DNA of 5,105 nucleotides from Lentzea sp. (GCA_030146905.1 JASLAV010000974.1:1-5105); one strand, 5' to 3'; shown: positions 1-4,952, counted from the stretch's first letter. Program-made: numbers and translations. Notes: generated by a model not told the origin, from the sequence alone.

Positions 1-2
1 AC

Positions 3-16
3 TCCAAGCGCTTGGA
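3..16. promoter_or_regulatory. 14-bp perfect palindrome resembling a LacI/GalR-family operator
   Basis: The sequence TCCAAGCGCTTGGA is its own reverse complement. Its core AAGCGCTT fits the AANCGNTT pattern typical of LacI/GalR-family operators, which are palindromes centred on CG. It ends 41 bp before the first possible start of the kinase-like gene, a reasonable place for an operator. It may instead lie inside the 3' end of a gene that begins outside the window: the plus frames stop at 37-39, 47-49 and about 118. No LacI-type regulator gene is present in the window. The palindrome is directly seen; the operator role is inference. Confidence 0.3.
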
Positions 17-57
17 CTGGTTCGAGCGAACGCCGGTAAGCGAGGGTAGACCAGGAG

Positions 58-714
58 ATGACCGTGCACGGAATCGTGTTGGCCTGCGGAAACAAGCAGT
101 TGCCAATGATCACTCAACGTGACGACGTCCACGTCGTTCCCGCCCGCCCCGGCAAGGACCACGTCGACCGGCACCTCGACGCGGAAAGGCTCGTCGTCGT
201 GGGCACGGACGCCGACCTCGCCGCGGTCGCGTTGCGGTTGCTGCGCAAGGAGAAGCTGGGCTCGGTAGCACTCGGTTACGTGCCGGTCGGGGAGTCGTCC
301 GTCGCCGCGCTGTGGGGGCTTTCGACCGATCAGGAGCGTGCCCTGGACATCGCCCTGAACGGTGACGTGGATCCCGTCCCGTTCGTGCGCGACGACGTCG
401 GCGGTGTGCTGATGGGCCTCGGTGTTCTGTCACCTGTTCGTGGCGTTGGTTACAGCGACGCCGACAACGTGCTGCGCGGCCAGGCGTCCCGGATCGAGTG
501 CACGCCCGACACCGAGGGCGGCCTCGGTCTCGTCGTCCGGATCGTCAACAAGCGCCTGATCGGCTCGAAGGTGCAGGAGAGCCGGCCGCGCGCGTTCCAG
601 CTCGGCTGCCTGCCCACCACGGCCGTCCTGGACGGCCACAAGCACCCGCGGCCGGTGGACAAGTGGACCTGGTACCGGCACACCGAGGACCTGAGGCTCG
701 TACGAGGCGTCTAG
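58..714 (+). CDS. Diacylglycerol-kinase/NAD-kinase-fold-like protein, catalytic motif degenerate
   Basis: The product is 218 aa, soluble, with no signal peptide or membrane segment. Residues 44-54 (RLVVVGTDADL) sit where lipid and NAD kinases of this superfamily carry the GGDGT nucleotide loop. Residues 71-88 (ALGYVPVGESSVAALWGL) resemble the following PLGTGNDFARxLG segment. The Gly-Gly-Asp-Gly loop is replaced by GTDAD, so ATP-dependent kinase activity is doubtful. The C-terminal part (about 131-218) looks like the shortened beta-rich second domain and ends in a Trp/His-rich stretch (PVDKWTWYRHTEDLRLVRG). The family usually exceeds 280 aa, so this is short. The start is ambiguous. ATG 58 abuts an AGGAG (53-57) with no spacing, though a GAGGG at 42-46 lies 11 nt away. 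GTG 64 lies an ideal 6 nt from the AGGAG. The fold is inferred from motif order; the substrate is unknown. It may be an ordinary conserved actinobacterial hypothetical. Confidence 0.8.
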   Translation: MTVHGIVLACGNKQLPMITQRDDVHVVPARPGKDHVDRHLDAERLVVVGTDADLAAVALRLLRKEKLGSVALGYVPVGESSVAALWGLSTDQERALDIALNGDVDPVPFVRDDVGGVLMGLGVLSPVRGVGYSDADNVLRGQASRIECTPDTEGGLGLVVRIVNKRLIGSKVQESRPRAFQLGCLPTTAVLDGHKHPRPVDKWTWYRHTEDLRLVRGV

Positions 715-818
715 GCGTGCACTTGTCGTTCGCTTGAGTGTCACTCGAAGGCATTGCGCAATTCCAGAATGTGACCAAGGGTGGTCCCGATCACTTTCCA
801 ACGAGGAAGGTCGGGACG
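715..818 (+). other. Intergenic region with short inverted repeats upstream of the nuclease gene
   Basis: This 104-bp gap holds three small symmetric elements. They are GAGTG-T-CACTC at 736-746, the perfect palindrome ATTGCGCAAT at 753-762, and a GACCA-AGGG-TGGTC hairpin at 773-786. The hairpin is flanked by GTGA/TCAC arms at 771-774 and 791-794 that could form an alternative stem. The nuclease ribosome binding site (GAGGAAGG, 803-810) follows. The region must contain the nuclease promoter unless the gene is read through from upstream, but I cannot name a convincing -35/-10 pair. The palindromes could be operator sites or weak RNA structures. No clear terminator for the preceding gene is seen. 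Confidence 0.35.
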
Positions 819-1448
819 ATGTCAACAGTCAACCGAGCCATTGGTGTCCTGGTCGCCACAGCGGCCATCACCTTCGGTTCCGTTTCCCCTGCGCTCGCGA
901 CACCGCCGAACATCCCCACCGCCGCCACCGCGAAAACGGAACTGGCGGCGTTGACCGTGCGCGCGGACGGTTCCATGACGGGCTATTCACGCGACAAGTT
1001 CCCCCACTGGATCACCCAGTCGGGCACCTGCAACACCCGCGAGGCCGTGCTCAAGCGCGACGGCACGAACGTGGTGACCGACTCGTCGTGCGCCGCCACG
1101 TCGGGCCGCTGGTTCTCGCCCTACGACGGCGCGACCTGGTCCACGGCCTCCGACGTCGACATCGACCACATCGTGCCCCTGGCGGCCGCGTGGAGGTCGG
1201 GAGCGTCCTCCTGGACCACGGCGCAGCGCCAGTCGTTCGCCAACGACATGTCCGGCCCGCAGCTGATCGCCGTGACGGACAACGTCAACCAGGCCAAGGG
1301 CGACCAGACGCCGGCGACCTGGAAGCCTCCGCTGACGTCCTACTGGTGCACCTACGCGAAGATGTGGGTACACACCAAGTACCGCTGGAGCCTCAGCGTG
1401 AACTCGGCGGAGAAGACCGAACTGACGGGCATGCTCGGAAGGTGCTGA
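819..1448 (+). CDS. Secreted HNH nuclease, DUF1524 / GmrSD C-terminal-domain type
   Basis: The product is 209 aa. Residues 1-27 form a Sec signal peptide: Arg6, a hydrophobic core at 7-23, and an ALA cleavage site after residue 27. The mature protein is therefore expected outside the cell. The nuclease core carries DIDHIVPLAAAW at 114-125, with His117 the likely general base. FAND at 140-143, then NVNQAKGDQ at 155-163, supply the Asn/Lys/Asp residues that close the HNH metal site. Four cysteines (71, 91, 177, 209) could form two disulfides, as expected for an exported enzyme. The family cleaves nucleic acid; the natural substrate is unknown, and nutrient scavenging or attack on competitors are both possible. 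ATG 819 is chosen because GAGGAAGG at 803-810 lies 8 nt upstream and the signal peptide starts there. The in-frame upstream extension (from 738) reads as non-coding. The gene ends in a one-base overlap with the next start, so the two are probably co-translated. Confidence 0.9.
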   Translation: MSTVNRAIGVLVATAAITFGSVSPALATPPNIPTAATAKTELAALTVRADGSMTGYSRDKFPHWITQSGTCNTREAVLKRDGTNVVTDSSCAATSGRWFSPYDGATWSTASDVDIDHIVPLAAAWRSGASSWTTAQRQSFANDMSGPQLIAVTDNVNQAKGDQTPATWKPPLTSYWCTYAKMWVHTKYRWSLSVNSAEKTELTGMLGRC

Positions 1449-1699
1449 TGGCGTCCCTCTCCTCGCTCTTCGTGGCGGGTCCCGGCGGCGTGATGACCGA
1501 CGAGGTCGGCGTCGTCACCGGCGACCTGGAGCTGTGCACGGAACTTTCCGACGACGGGAAGCTGCGCGCGCTGGTCCGCTACGAGGGCGCGGAGGAGTGG
1601 TACGCCGTCACGGGTGGCTCGTGCGCCCTGACTGATCCTCACGACCACGAGCAGGTGCACTCTCTTCTGCTCGGGGTCCTGAACCGGCCGGAGGGCTGA
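1448..1699 (+). CDS. Conserved-looking 83-aa hypothetical protein, translationally coupled to the nuclease
   Basis: I do not recognise this family. The start ATG shares its A with the TGA stop of the nuclease gene (TGATG). A GGAAGG at 1437-1442 ends 5 nt before it, inside the nuclease's last codons, which favours coupled translation. An alternative start at 1493 (residue 16) has a poorer ribosome site. The product is acidic, soluble and without signal peptide. It begins MASLSSLFVAGPGG and has alternating hydrophobic/charged stretches (GDLELCTEL, KLRALVRYEGAEEWYAV) suggesting a small beta-rich fold. Cysteines are at about positions 31 and 59. Because it lies behind an exported nuclease, an inhibitor or immunity role is conceivable. 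The lack of a signal peptide and the export of the nuclease argue that this is not certain, and an unrelated housekeeping protein is equally possible. Its last 92 bp are antisense to the 3' end of the FUSC-like gene. Confidence 0.72.
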   Translation: MASLSSLFVAGPGGVMTDEVGVVTGDLELCTELSDDGKLRALVRYEGAEEWYAVTGGSCALTDPHDHEQVHSLLLGVLNRPEG

Positions 1700-2768
1700 G
1701 GGGCGGCAACGCCTCCATCGCCTCGCTCCTGTTCAGCCCCGTCGCCTGCAGCAGGTCCACCGCGATGCTGCGGATCTGCGCCAGCACGACCTTGGACGAG
1801 AACCCGTCCCCGCCGAGGCGCCGCGCGGTGAGCTGCCGTGCGGCGTCCCGCACGGCCTCGCGGGTCCCGCCGGGCTCCTTGCCCTTGCCCAGCTCGCCCT
1901 TGAGGCAGTCCACGGCGTCCGCGTAGTTCTTGAGGACCTCCGGCACACCGTCCGGGATCTGCTCCTCCGCCTTGAGCGCGCCCATGGCCCGCCGCGCCAG
2001 CACCCGCGTGTTGCGGATCGCGTAGTCCACCGGCCCCGCCGCGGTCTGGTACCTGCGGAGCTCGTCCTTGGACCGCCACCGGATCGGCGCGATCTTCGCG
2101 ATCTCACTGCCGGTCTGCAGCGCGGACTTGTAGTCGTCGATCGTCGTCTGGCTGGTGCGCAGCTCGGCCAGCACCCCGGCGGCCTTGACCGAGTCCTTCT
2201 CGTCCAGCGCGTCGGCGAGGTTCCTCAGCGCACCGCTGAGCGCGCCGGTCAGCACCGCGAGCTGCCGCTGGGCCACGGTGACCGGGTTCGCGGGGATCAG
2301 TGCCGCCACCGCGAGCCCGACCAGCCCGCCGGTCAGCGCGTCGATCATCCTGTCGAACCCACCGCCCGCGCTGGGCGGCAGCAACGTCGCGACGAGAACG
2401 GCGCTGCTGCCGGCCTGCAACGCGATGACGGTGCCGCCGTCCAGCAGCACCGCCGCCGACATCGCCAGCGCGACGACCAGCGCGATCTGCCAGGGACCGC
2501 TGCCGATCCAGCCGATCAGCGCGTCGCCCACGCCGACGCCGACGGAGACGCCGACCACGAGCTCGCCGACGCGCCGCAGCCGCTGCCCCAGCGAGATCCC
2601 GAGGCAGACGACGGCGGCGATCGGCGCGAAGAACGGGTGCGGGTGTCCGAACACGAGGGTCGCCACGACCCACGCGAGACCCGCCGACAGGGCGCATTGG
2701 ACGATCGGCAGCGCGGCTCCGCGCCACCGCGCCAGGCCACGCCCCACCGCGTCACGGACGGCACCCAC
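1608..2768 (-). CDS. FUSC / aromatic-acid-exporter-like inner membrane protein
   Basis: The product is 386 aa. The N-terminal half holds about six membrane helices (roughly 18-40, 43-60, 66-88, 92-110, 112-132, 140-160). The family-like segment FFAPIAAVVCLGISLGQR (46-63) is followed by RRVGELVVGVSVGVGVGDAL (65-84), with the Arg/Glu and Gly-Asp pattern seen in FUSC and aromatic-acid-exporter proteins. The C-terminal half (about 165-350) is a charged, helical cytoplasmic domain. Families of this kind export small organic acids or related compounds, but the substrate here is unknown. The start is GTG 2768, six bases after the DUF3151 stop. No good ribosome site is visible, so translation probably depends on coupling. 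The upstream stop is in the same reading frame. The last roughly 29 residues are low-complexity (Ser, Pro, Arg, Glu) and lie antisense to the end of the 83-aa gene, suggesting an extended tail. Confidence 0.85.
   Translation of the reverse strand: MGAVRDAVGRGLARWRGAALPIVQCALSAGLAWVVATLVFGHPHPFFAPIAAVVCLGISLGQRLRRVGELVVGVSVGVGVGDALIGWIGSGPWQIALVVALAMSAAVLLDGGTVIALQAGSSAVLVATLLPPSAGGGFDRMIDALTGGLVGLAVAALIPANPVTVAQRQLAVLTGALSGALRNLADALDEKDSVKAAGVLAELRTSQTTIDDYKSALQTGSEIAKIAPIRWRSKDELRRYQTAAGPVDYAIRNTRVLARRAMGALKAEEQIPDGVPEVLKNYADAVDCLKGELGKGKEPGGTREAVRDAARQLTARRLGGDGFSSKVVLAQIRSIAVDLLQATGLNRSEAMEALPPLSPPAGSGPRAEESAPARGREDQSGRTSHP
1700..1715 (+). terminator. Candidate hairpin with GCAA tetraloop directly after the 83-aa gene
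   Basis: GGGGCG (1700-1705) can pair with CGCCTC (1710-1715) through six pairs, one of them G-U. The closing loop is GCAA (1706-1709), a stable GNRA tetraloop. The hairpin starts at the base after the TGA stop. There is no U-tract, which is common for GC-rich actinobacterial terminators but weakens the call. The hairpin also lies within the 3' coding part of the minus-strand FUSC-like gene, so coding constraint may explain it. Confidence 0.3.
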
Positions 2769-2774
2769 GTCGGA

Positions 2775-3194
2775 TCAGACCAGGCCCAGAGCAGCGGGGG
2801 CCTTCGGGTCGGAGTCGGCCAGGAACGTGCTGCAGCGCTCCCACTCCTCGTCCTCGCCGATCTCGCGGGCGGCAAGGGCGAGCGCGGCCAGTGCGCGCAG
2901 GAAGCCCTGGTTCGGCCGGTGGTCCCACGGCACGGGCCCGAAGCCCTTCCAGCCCGCGCGGCGCAGCTGGTCGAGGCCGCGGTGGTAGCCGGTGCGGGCG
3001 TAGGCGTAGGCGGCGACGGGGTCACCGGCGTGCAGGGCGCGTTCGGCCAGCAGGGCCCAGGCCTCCGAGAAGTCCGGGTGGGCCCGCACGATCTTGCCGG
3101 GGTCCGTCCCACCGTCCGCGGCGGCCTGCGCCTCAGGGCGGTCGGGAAGACGGGTCGGCTCTGGCCCGAGGAGGTTGTCAACCATGCGGCTCAT
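2775..3194 (-). CDS. DUF3151 family protein
   Basis: The product is 139 aa, soluble, with no signal peptide. It shows the pattern I know from DUF3151 proteins of actinobacteria: LLGPEPTRLP at 8-17, an Ala-rich helical middle (AWALLAERAL, 45-54), AYAYARTGYHRGLDQLRRAG at 62-81, GWKGFGPVPWDHRPNQGFLR at 81-100, and an ending AALGLV. The paired helices resemble TPR-like repeats, but no function has been established for the family as far as I know. ATG 3194 is preferred over ATG 3185 because AGGAGGGG (3215-3208) lies 13 nt upstream of the first and 22 nt from the second. That ribosome site overlaps the stop codon of the small membrane ORF upstream, and the FUSC-like gene follows after six bases, so the three are probably one operon. 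Confidence 0.92.
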   Translation of the reverse strand: MSRMVDNLLGPEPTRLPDRPEAQAAADGGTDPGKIVRAHPDFSEAWALLAERALHAGDPVAAYAYARTGYHRGLDQLRRAGWKGFGPVPWDHRPNQGFLRALAALALAAREIGEDEEWERCSTFLADSDPKAPAALGLV

Positions 3195-3213
3195 CGTGCC
3201 GCACGAACCCCTC

Positions 3214-3300
3214 CTAGGAGATGAAGACCCTCATGACGGTGGCCACAACAGCCAGCGCCAACGCCGTGACGACCACCGCTGCGACGATCTTCGTGCCCAT
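3214..3300 (-). CDS. 28-aa single-pass membrane microprotein
   Basis: A short ORF begins at ATG 3300 and ends in TAG 3216-3214. It encodes MGTKIVAAVVVTALAL followed by AVVATVMRVFIS: a charged N-terminal end (Lys4), one uninterrupted hydrophobic helix of about 19-20 residues (5-23) and a short tail with Arg24. This is the profile of a small inner-membrane protein, not random sequence. Third positions are mostly G or C, but the opposite-strand frame shares those positions, so this does not decide the strand. No strong ribosome site lies upstream, and the start could be leaderless or weakly initiated. Its stop lies inside the ribosome binding site of the DUF3151 gene, implying coupling. It could be a partner of the FUSC-like protein two genes on, but that is inference only. 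Confidence 0.5.
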   Translation of the reverse strand: MGTKIVAAVVVTALALAVVATVMRVFIS

Positions 3301-3435
3301 GGCCGTGCATGCTGCCCCGCTGGGCCGTTCAGATCAACGTCGTTCACCCGTTCGTGCCCCCGAATTGGAAACATCAGGGTAAAACCAGGGTGGATTCGGC
3401 TACATGATCACCGGACCGCGGCTCATGATGTTCGG
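3301..3435. promoter_or_regulatory. Divergent intergenic region between the DUF3151 operon and the polytopic membrane gene
   Basis: These 135 bp must hold divergent promoters for both neighbours unless one is leaderless. They are less GC-rich around 3361-3410. Visible elements are three CGTTC(A/G) repeats at 3326, 3341 and 3349, a CAGGGT direct repeat at 3375 and 3386 (11 bp apart, one helical turn), and a CATGAT direct repeat at 3403 and 3424 (21 bp apart, two turns). Such helical phasing is typical of sites for dimeric regulators. A TTGGAA at 3365-3370 resembles a -35 box, but no matching -10 box follows at the right distance, so no promoter is placed. Confidence 0.35.
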
Positions 3436-3439
3436 ATGA
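3404..3439 (+). promoter_or_regulatory. Candidate 11-codon leader ORF overlapping the next start by ATGA
   Basis: An ORF from ATG 3404 encodes MITGPRLMMFG and stops at TGA 3437-3439. Its stop overlaps the membrane-protein start ATG 3436-3438 in the classic ATGA arrangement. Internal in-frame ATGs are at 3425 and 3428. A GGGTGG at 3388-3393 is a weak possible ribosome site 10 nt upstream. The downstream gene has no ribosome binding site of its own, so ribosomes could reach it by ending this leader and restarting. The ORF is short enough to be chance. Confidence 0.3.
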
Positions 3440-4560
3440 TTCAGGGGGTAAGGCAGTTCCGGGACCAGTACTGGGAGCGGGGGCTGCCGGGCAGGGAGAC
3501 ACCGGCGGCGCTCACGAAGCGGCTCTACCAGCTGTGGCTCGCCGGACTGCTCCTCAAGCTGATCGGCTCGTCGTGGGACGTCTCGTGGCACTTCAAGTGG
3601 CTGCGCGACGACCTGGCGCCGCCGCATCTGATCAACACGGTCGGCACGGTGATCGTGGTGGGGCTGACGTTGTTCCACACCTTCACCGGGTACGGCGCCG
3701 ACAGGCTGACCCTGCGGCTGATGCAGATCGGGTGCGGCATCTTCCTCGTCGCCCTGCCGATCGACGTCATCAACCACCGCGTCAACGGGCTCGACATCAC
3801 GTCGTGGAGCGGGTCGCACGCGCTGCTCTACCTCGGCACGGCGGTCATGCTGGCCGGTGCGATCCGCGGGTGGATGAAGTACTTCCCCGAGGGCAACGCA
3901 CGGACGTTCGGGCTCGTGGCGCTGTGGTTCTTCTTCCTGGAGAACGTCTGGTTCCCCAACCAGCACCAGGAGTACGGCGTGCGCGCGTTGCAGGCCTACG
4001 ACGACGGCAAGGCCGAGGCTGAGCCGATCCTCCTGCAGTTCGCCGCCGACCAGCTCGGCGTGCCGGTCGGGCGGGAGGCGGTCGTGCACTTCGCGCTGCC
4101 CATCGCGGACTGGGTCTACCCGGTGTGGGGGCTGGTCGCCGCGGCGATCGTGCTGGTCATCGCCCGCCGGACGATCGAACGGCGGTGGGCCGCCACGGTG
4201 GTCGCGGCCGGGTACGTCGCGTACCGGTGCCTGATCTGGCCGCTGCTCGCGGGCATCGACTTCCCGAAGTCCGCGGTGCCGCTGTTCCTGATCCTCGTCG
4301 CGGTCGCCGTCGACGCGGCGCACGCGGTGAAGATGCCGACTCCTGCTGCCGCCGTGCTCGGGTCGGCGGCCGTCACGACGGTCGGGTACGTCGGCATCTG
4401 GTTCCAGCAGGAGTACCTGTGGGGGCCGCCCATCTCGTTCTCGTCGGCGGCGGTCACGGCCGTGCTGCTGGCGGTGTTGTGGACGGTCGGGGACGTGGTG
4501 GTCCACCGGCCGGAGACGCGGCTGATCGCGTCAAGGCTGAGGATCGGCCAGCTGCGCTGA
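3436..4560 (+). CDS. Polytopic membrane protein of unknown function with repeated Asp/His motif
   Basis: The product is 374 aa with about ten hydrophobic helices (near 31-46, 64-82, 92-110, 125-143, 157-172, 222-243, 252-271, 279-296, 303-322, 335-354). A motif occurs twice: DVSWHFKWLRDDLAPPH at 48-64 and DVINHRVNGLDITSWSGSH at 110-128. Both fit D-x3-H-x5-D-x5/7-H, each right after a membrane helix and just before the next. This suggests an internal duplication and possibly a metal- or heme-binding pair of sites. Further conserved-looking residues are Glu169, Asn170, His177, Glu179 and His218. I recall uncharacterised bacterial membrane proteins with similar D-x-x-W-H ... PPH segments, but no assigned reaction. 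ATG 3436 is chosen because the in-frame upstream sequence (back to 3094) reads as non-coding and antisense to DUF3151. No ribosome site precedes it. The 3' end overlaps the convergent HxlR gene by 30 bp. Confidence 0.85.
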   Translation: MIQGVRQFRDQYWERGLPGRETPAALTKRLYQLWLAGLLLKLIGSSWDVSWHFKWLRDDLAPPHLINTVGTVIVVGLTLFHTFTGYGADRLTLRLMQIGCGIFLVALPIDVINHRVNGLDITSWSGSHALLYLGTAVMLAGAIRGWMKYFPEGNARTFGLVALWFFFLENVWFPNQHQEYGVRALQAYDDGKAEAEPILLQFAADQLGVPVGREAVVHFALPIADWVYPVWGLVAAAIVLVIARRTIERRWAATVVAAGYVAYRCLIWPLLAGIDFPKSAVPLFLILVAVAVDAAHAVKMPTPAAAVLGSAAVTTVGYVGIWFQQEYLWGPPISFSSAAVTAVLLAVLWTVGDVVVHRPETRLIASRLRIGQLR

Positions 4561-4911
4561 CAGCCGGCTGGTGATCCGGCCGAACAGGTCGGCCAGGGGC
4601 TCACCGACGTCCCGCCCGAACTCGGTCAACCCGTAGGTGACCTGGGGCGGGGTCGTCGGCTCCACCTTGCGCCAGATCAGGCCGTCCTCGACGAGCCCGC
4701 GCAGGGTCTGGGACAGCATCTTCTCGCTGATGCCGCGAATGCTCTCGCGCAGTTCGAAGAACCTGAGGTCGTTGGTCTGCAGGGAGATCAGCACCCAGAT
4801 GCCCCACCGGCTGGTGACGTGGTCGACCATCTCGCGCGCGGGGCAGTCGGTGTGAAACACCTCATACCGCTCCGTCGCCCCGGACCGCGTGAACTGAGTT
4901 CCGACCACCAT
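4531..4911 (-). CDS. HxlR (DUF24)-family winged-helix transcriptional regulator
   Basis: The product is 126 aa, a normal length for the family. It begins with the hallmark Cys-Pro-Ala-Arg (C23) and DHVTSRWGIWVLISL (30-44). The recognition region follows (LRFFELRESIRGISEKMLSQ, 49-68), then TLRGLVEDGLI at 69-79, and the wing at about 80-97 (VEPTTPPQVTYGLTEFG). Cys23 is the only cysteine, at the position of the redox-sensing cysteine in HxlR regulators such as QorR, HypR and YodB. A thiol-based switch, with intersubunit disulfide or S-thiolation under electrophile or oxidant stress, is therefore plausible. ATG 4911 keeps Cys23 and has no Shine-Dalgarno, but TAAGCT (4923-4918) lies six bases before it, fitting a leaderless transcript. 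It is divergent from an NAD(P)-binding oxidoreductase and probably represses it and itself. Confidence 0.93.
   Translation of the reverse strand: MVVGTQFTRSGATERYEVFHTDCPAREMVDHVTSRWGIWVLISLQTNDLRFFELRESIRGISEKMLSQTLRGLVEDGLIWRKVEPTTPPQVTYGLTEFGRDVGEPLADLFGRITSRLSAQLADPQP
4541..4577. terminator. Candidate bidirectional hairpin at the convergent gene ends
   Basis: GGATC (4541-4545) pairs with GATCC (4573-4577), and CCAGC (4548-4552) pairs with GCTGG (4567-4571). This gives ten base pairs interrupted by a small internal loop (GG opposite T), around a 14-nt loop that can fold further. It spans the stop codon of the membrane-protein gene and the last codons of the HxlR gene. Symmetric stems at convergent junctions often end transcription from both sides. 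No U-tract is present, and both arms lie partly in coding sequence. Confidence 0.4.
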
Positions 4912-4917
4912 GTCCGG

Positions 4918-4923
4918 AGCTTA
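4918..4923 (-). promoter_or_regulatory. Candidate -10 box giving a leaderless HxlR transcript
   Basis: On the minus strand TAAGCT (4923 to 4918) matches the TANNNT -10 pattern. It ends six bases before the ATG at 4911, placing transcription initiation at or next to the start codon. No Shine-Dalgarno lies in this interval, as expected for a leaderless actinobacterial mRNA. No good -35 box is at 17-18 bp. The hexamer overlaps a GCTTAC half-site (4919-4924) that matches the operator arms nearby, suggesting autorepression. Confidence 0.45.
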
Positions 4924-4937
4924 CCCAGAGGTACGTC

Positions 4938-4952
4938 CTTACGAAATGTAAG
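4938..4952. promoter_or_regulatory. Inverted-repeat operator, likely bound by the HxlR regulator
   Basis: CTTAC (4938-4942) and GTAAG (4948-4952) form a perfect 5-5-5 inverted repeat around GAAAT. A third half-site, CTTAC at 4920-4924, is part of GCTTAC (4919-4924). That extended half-site mirrors GTAAGC at 4948-4953. HxlR regulators bind as dimers to short inverted repeats in divergent spacers like this one. The repeat overlaps the -35 region of the plus-strand oxidoreductase, and the third half-site covers the minus-strand -10, so one protein could silence both directions. The repeats are seen directly; the binding partner is inferred from proximity. Confidence 0.65.

Noticed and set aside
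697..706. CTCGTACGAG palindrome at the end of the kinase-like gene as a terminator
   Set aside because: It has no loop, so as RNA only three pairs could form, and it lies within coding sequence with no U-tract.
734..1447. Long plus-strand open frame running into the 83-aa gene
   Set aside because: Its upstream part is rich in Arg, His and Gly, is out of frame with the well-supported nuclease, and has no ribosome site. Only the part from 1448 is credible.
2155..2988. 277-residue plus-strand ORF opposite the FUSC-like and DUF3151 genes
   Set aside because: Ser/Ala/Pro-rich composition with no domain. It is a high-GC shadow of two recognisable minus-strand proteins.
3342..3359. PHO-box-like GTTCACC with 11-nt spaced repeat
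   Set aside because: Only one unit matches GTTCACC. The next unit matches about three of seven positions and the preceding unit none.
3221..3382. 53-codon plus-strand ORF starting right after the AGGAG at 3216-3220
   Set aside because: There is no spacing between ribosome site and ATG, the product is Thr/Ala-rich without a clear signal or domain, and the opposite-strand microprotein explains the same bases better.
3094..3435. N-terminal extension of the polytopic membrane protein to an ATG at 3094
   Set aside because: The extra residues are antisense to DUF3151 and cross the intergenic region, and they lack hydrophobic or family-like character.
3400..4506. 368-residue minus-strand ORF antisense to the membrane protein
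   Set aside because: Dominated by Arg, Asp, Gln, Pro and His with no hydrophobic core. It is a typical mirror frame of a high-GC membrane gene.
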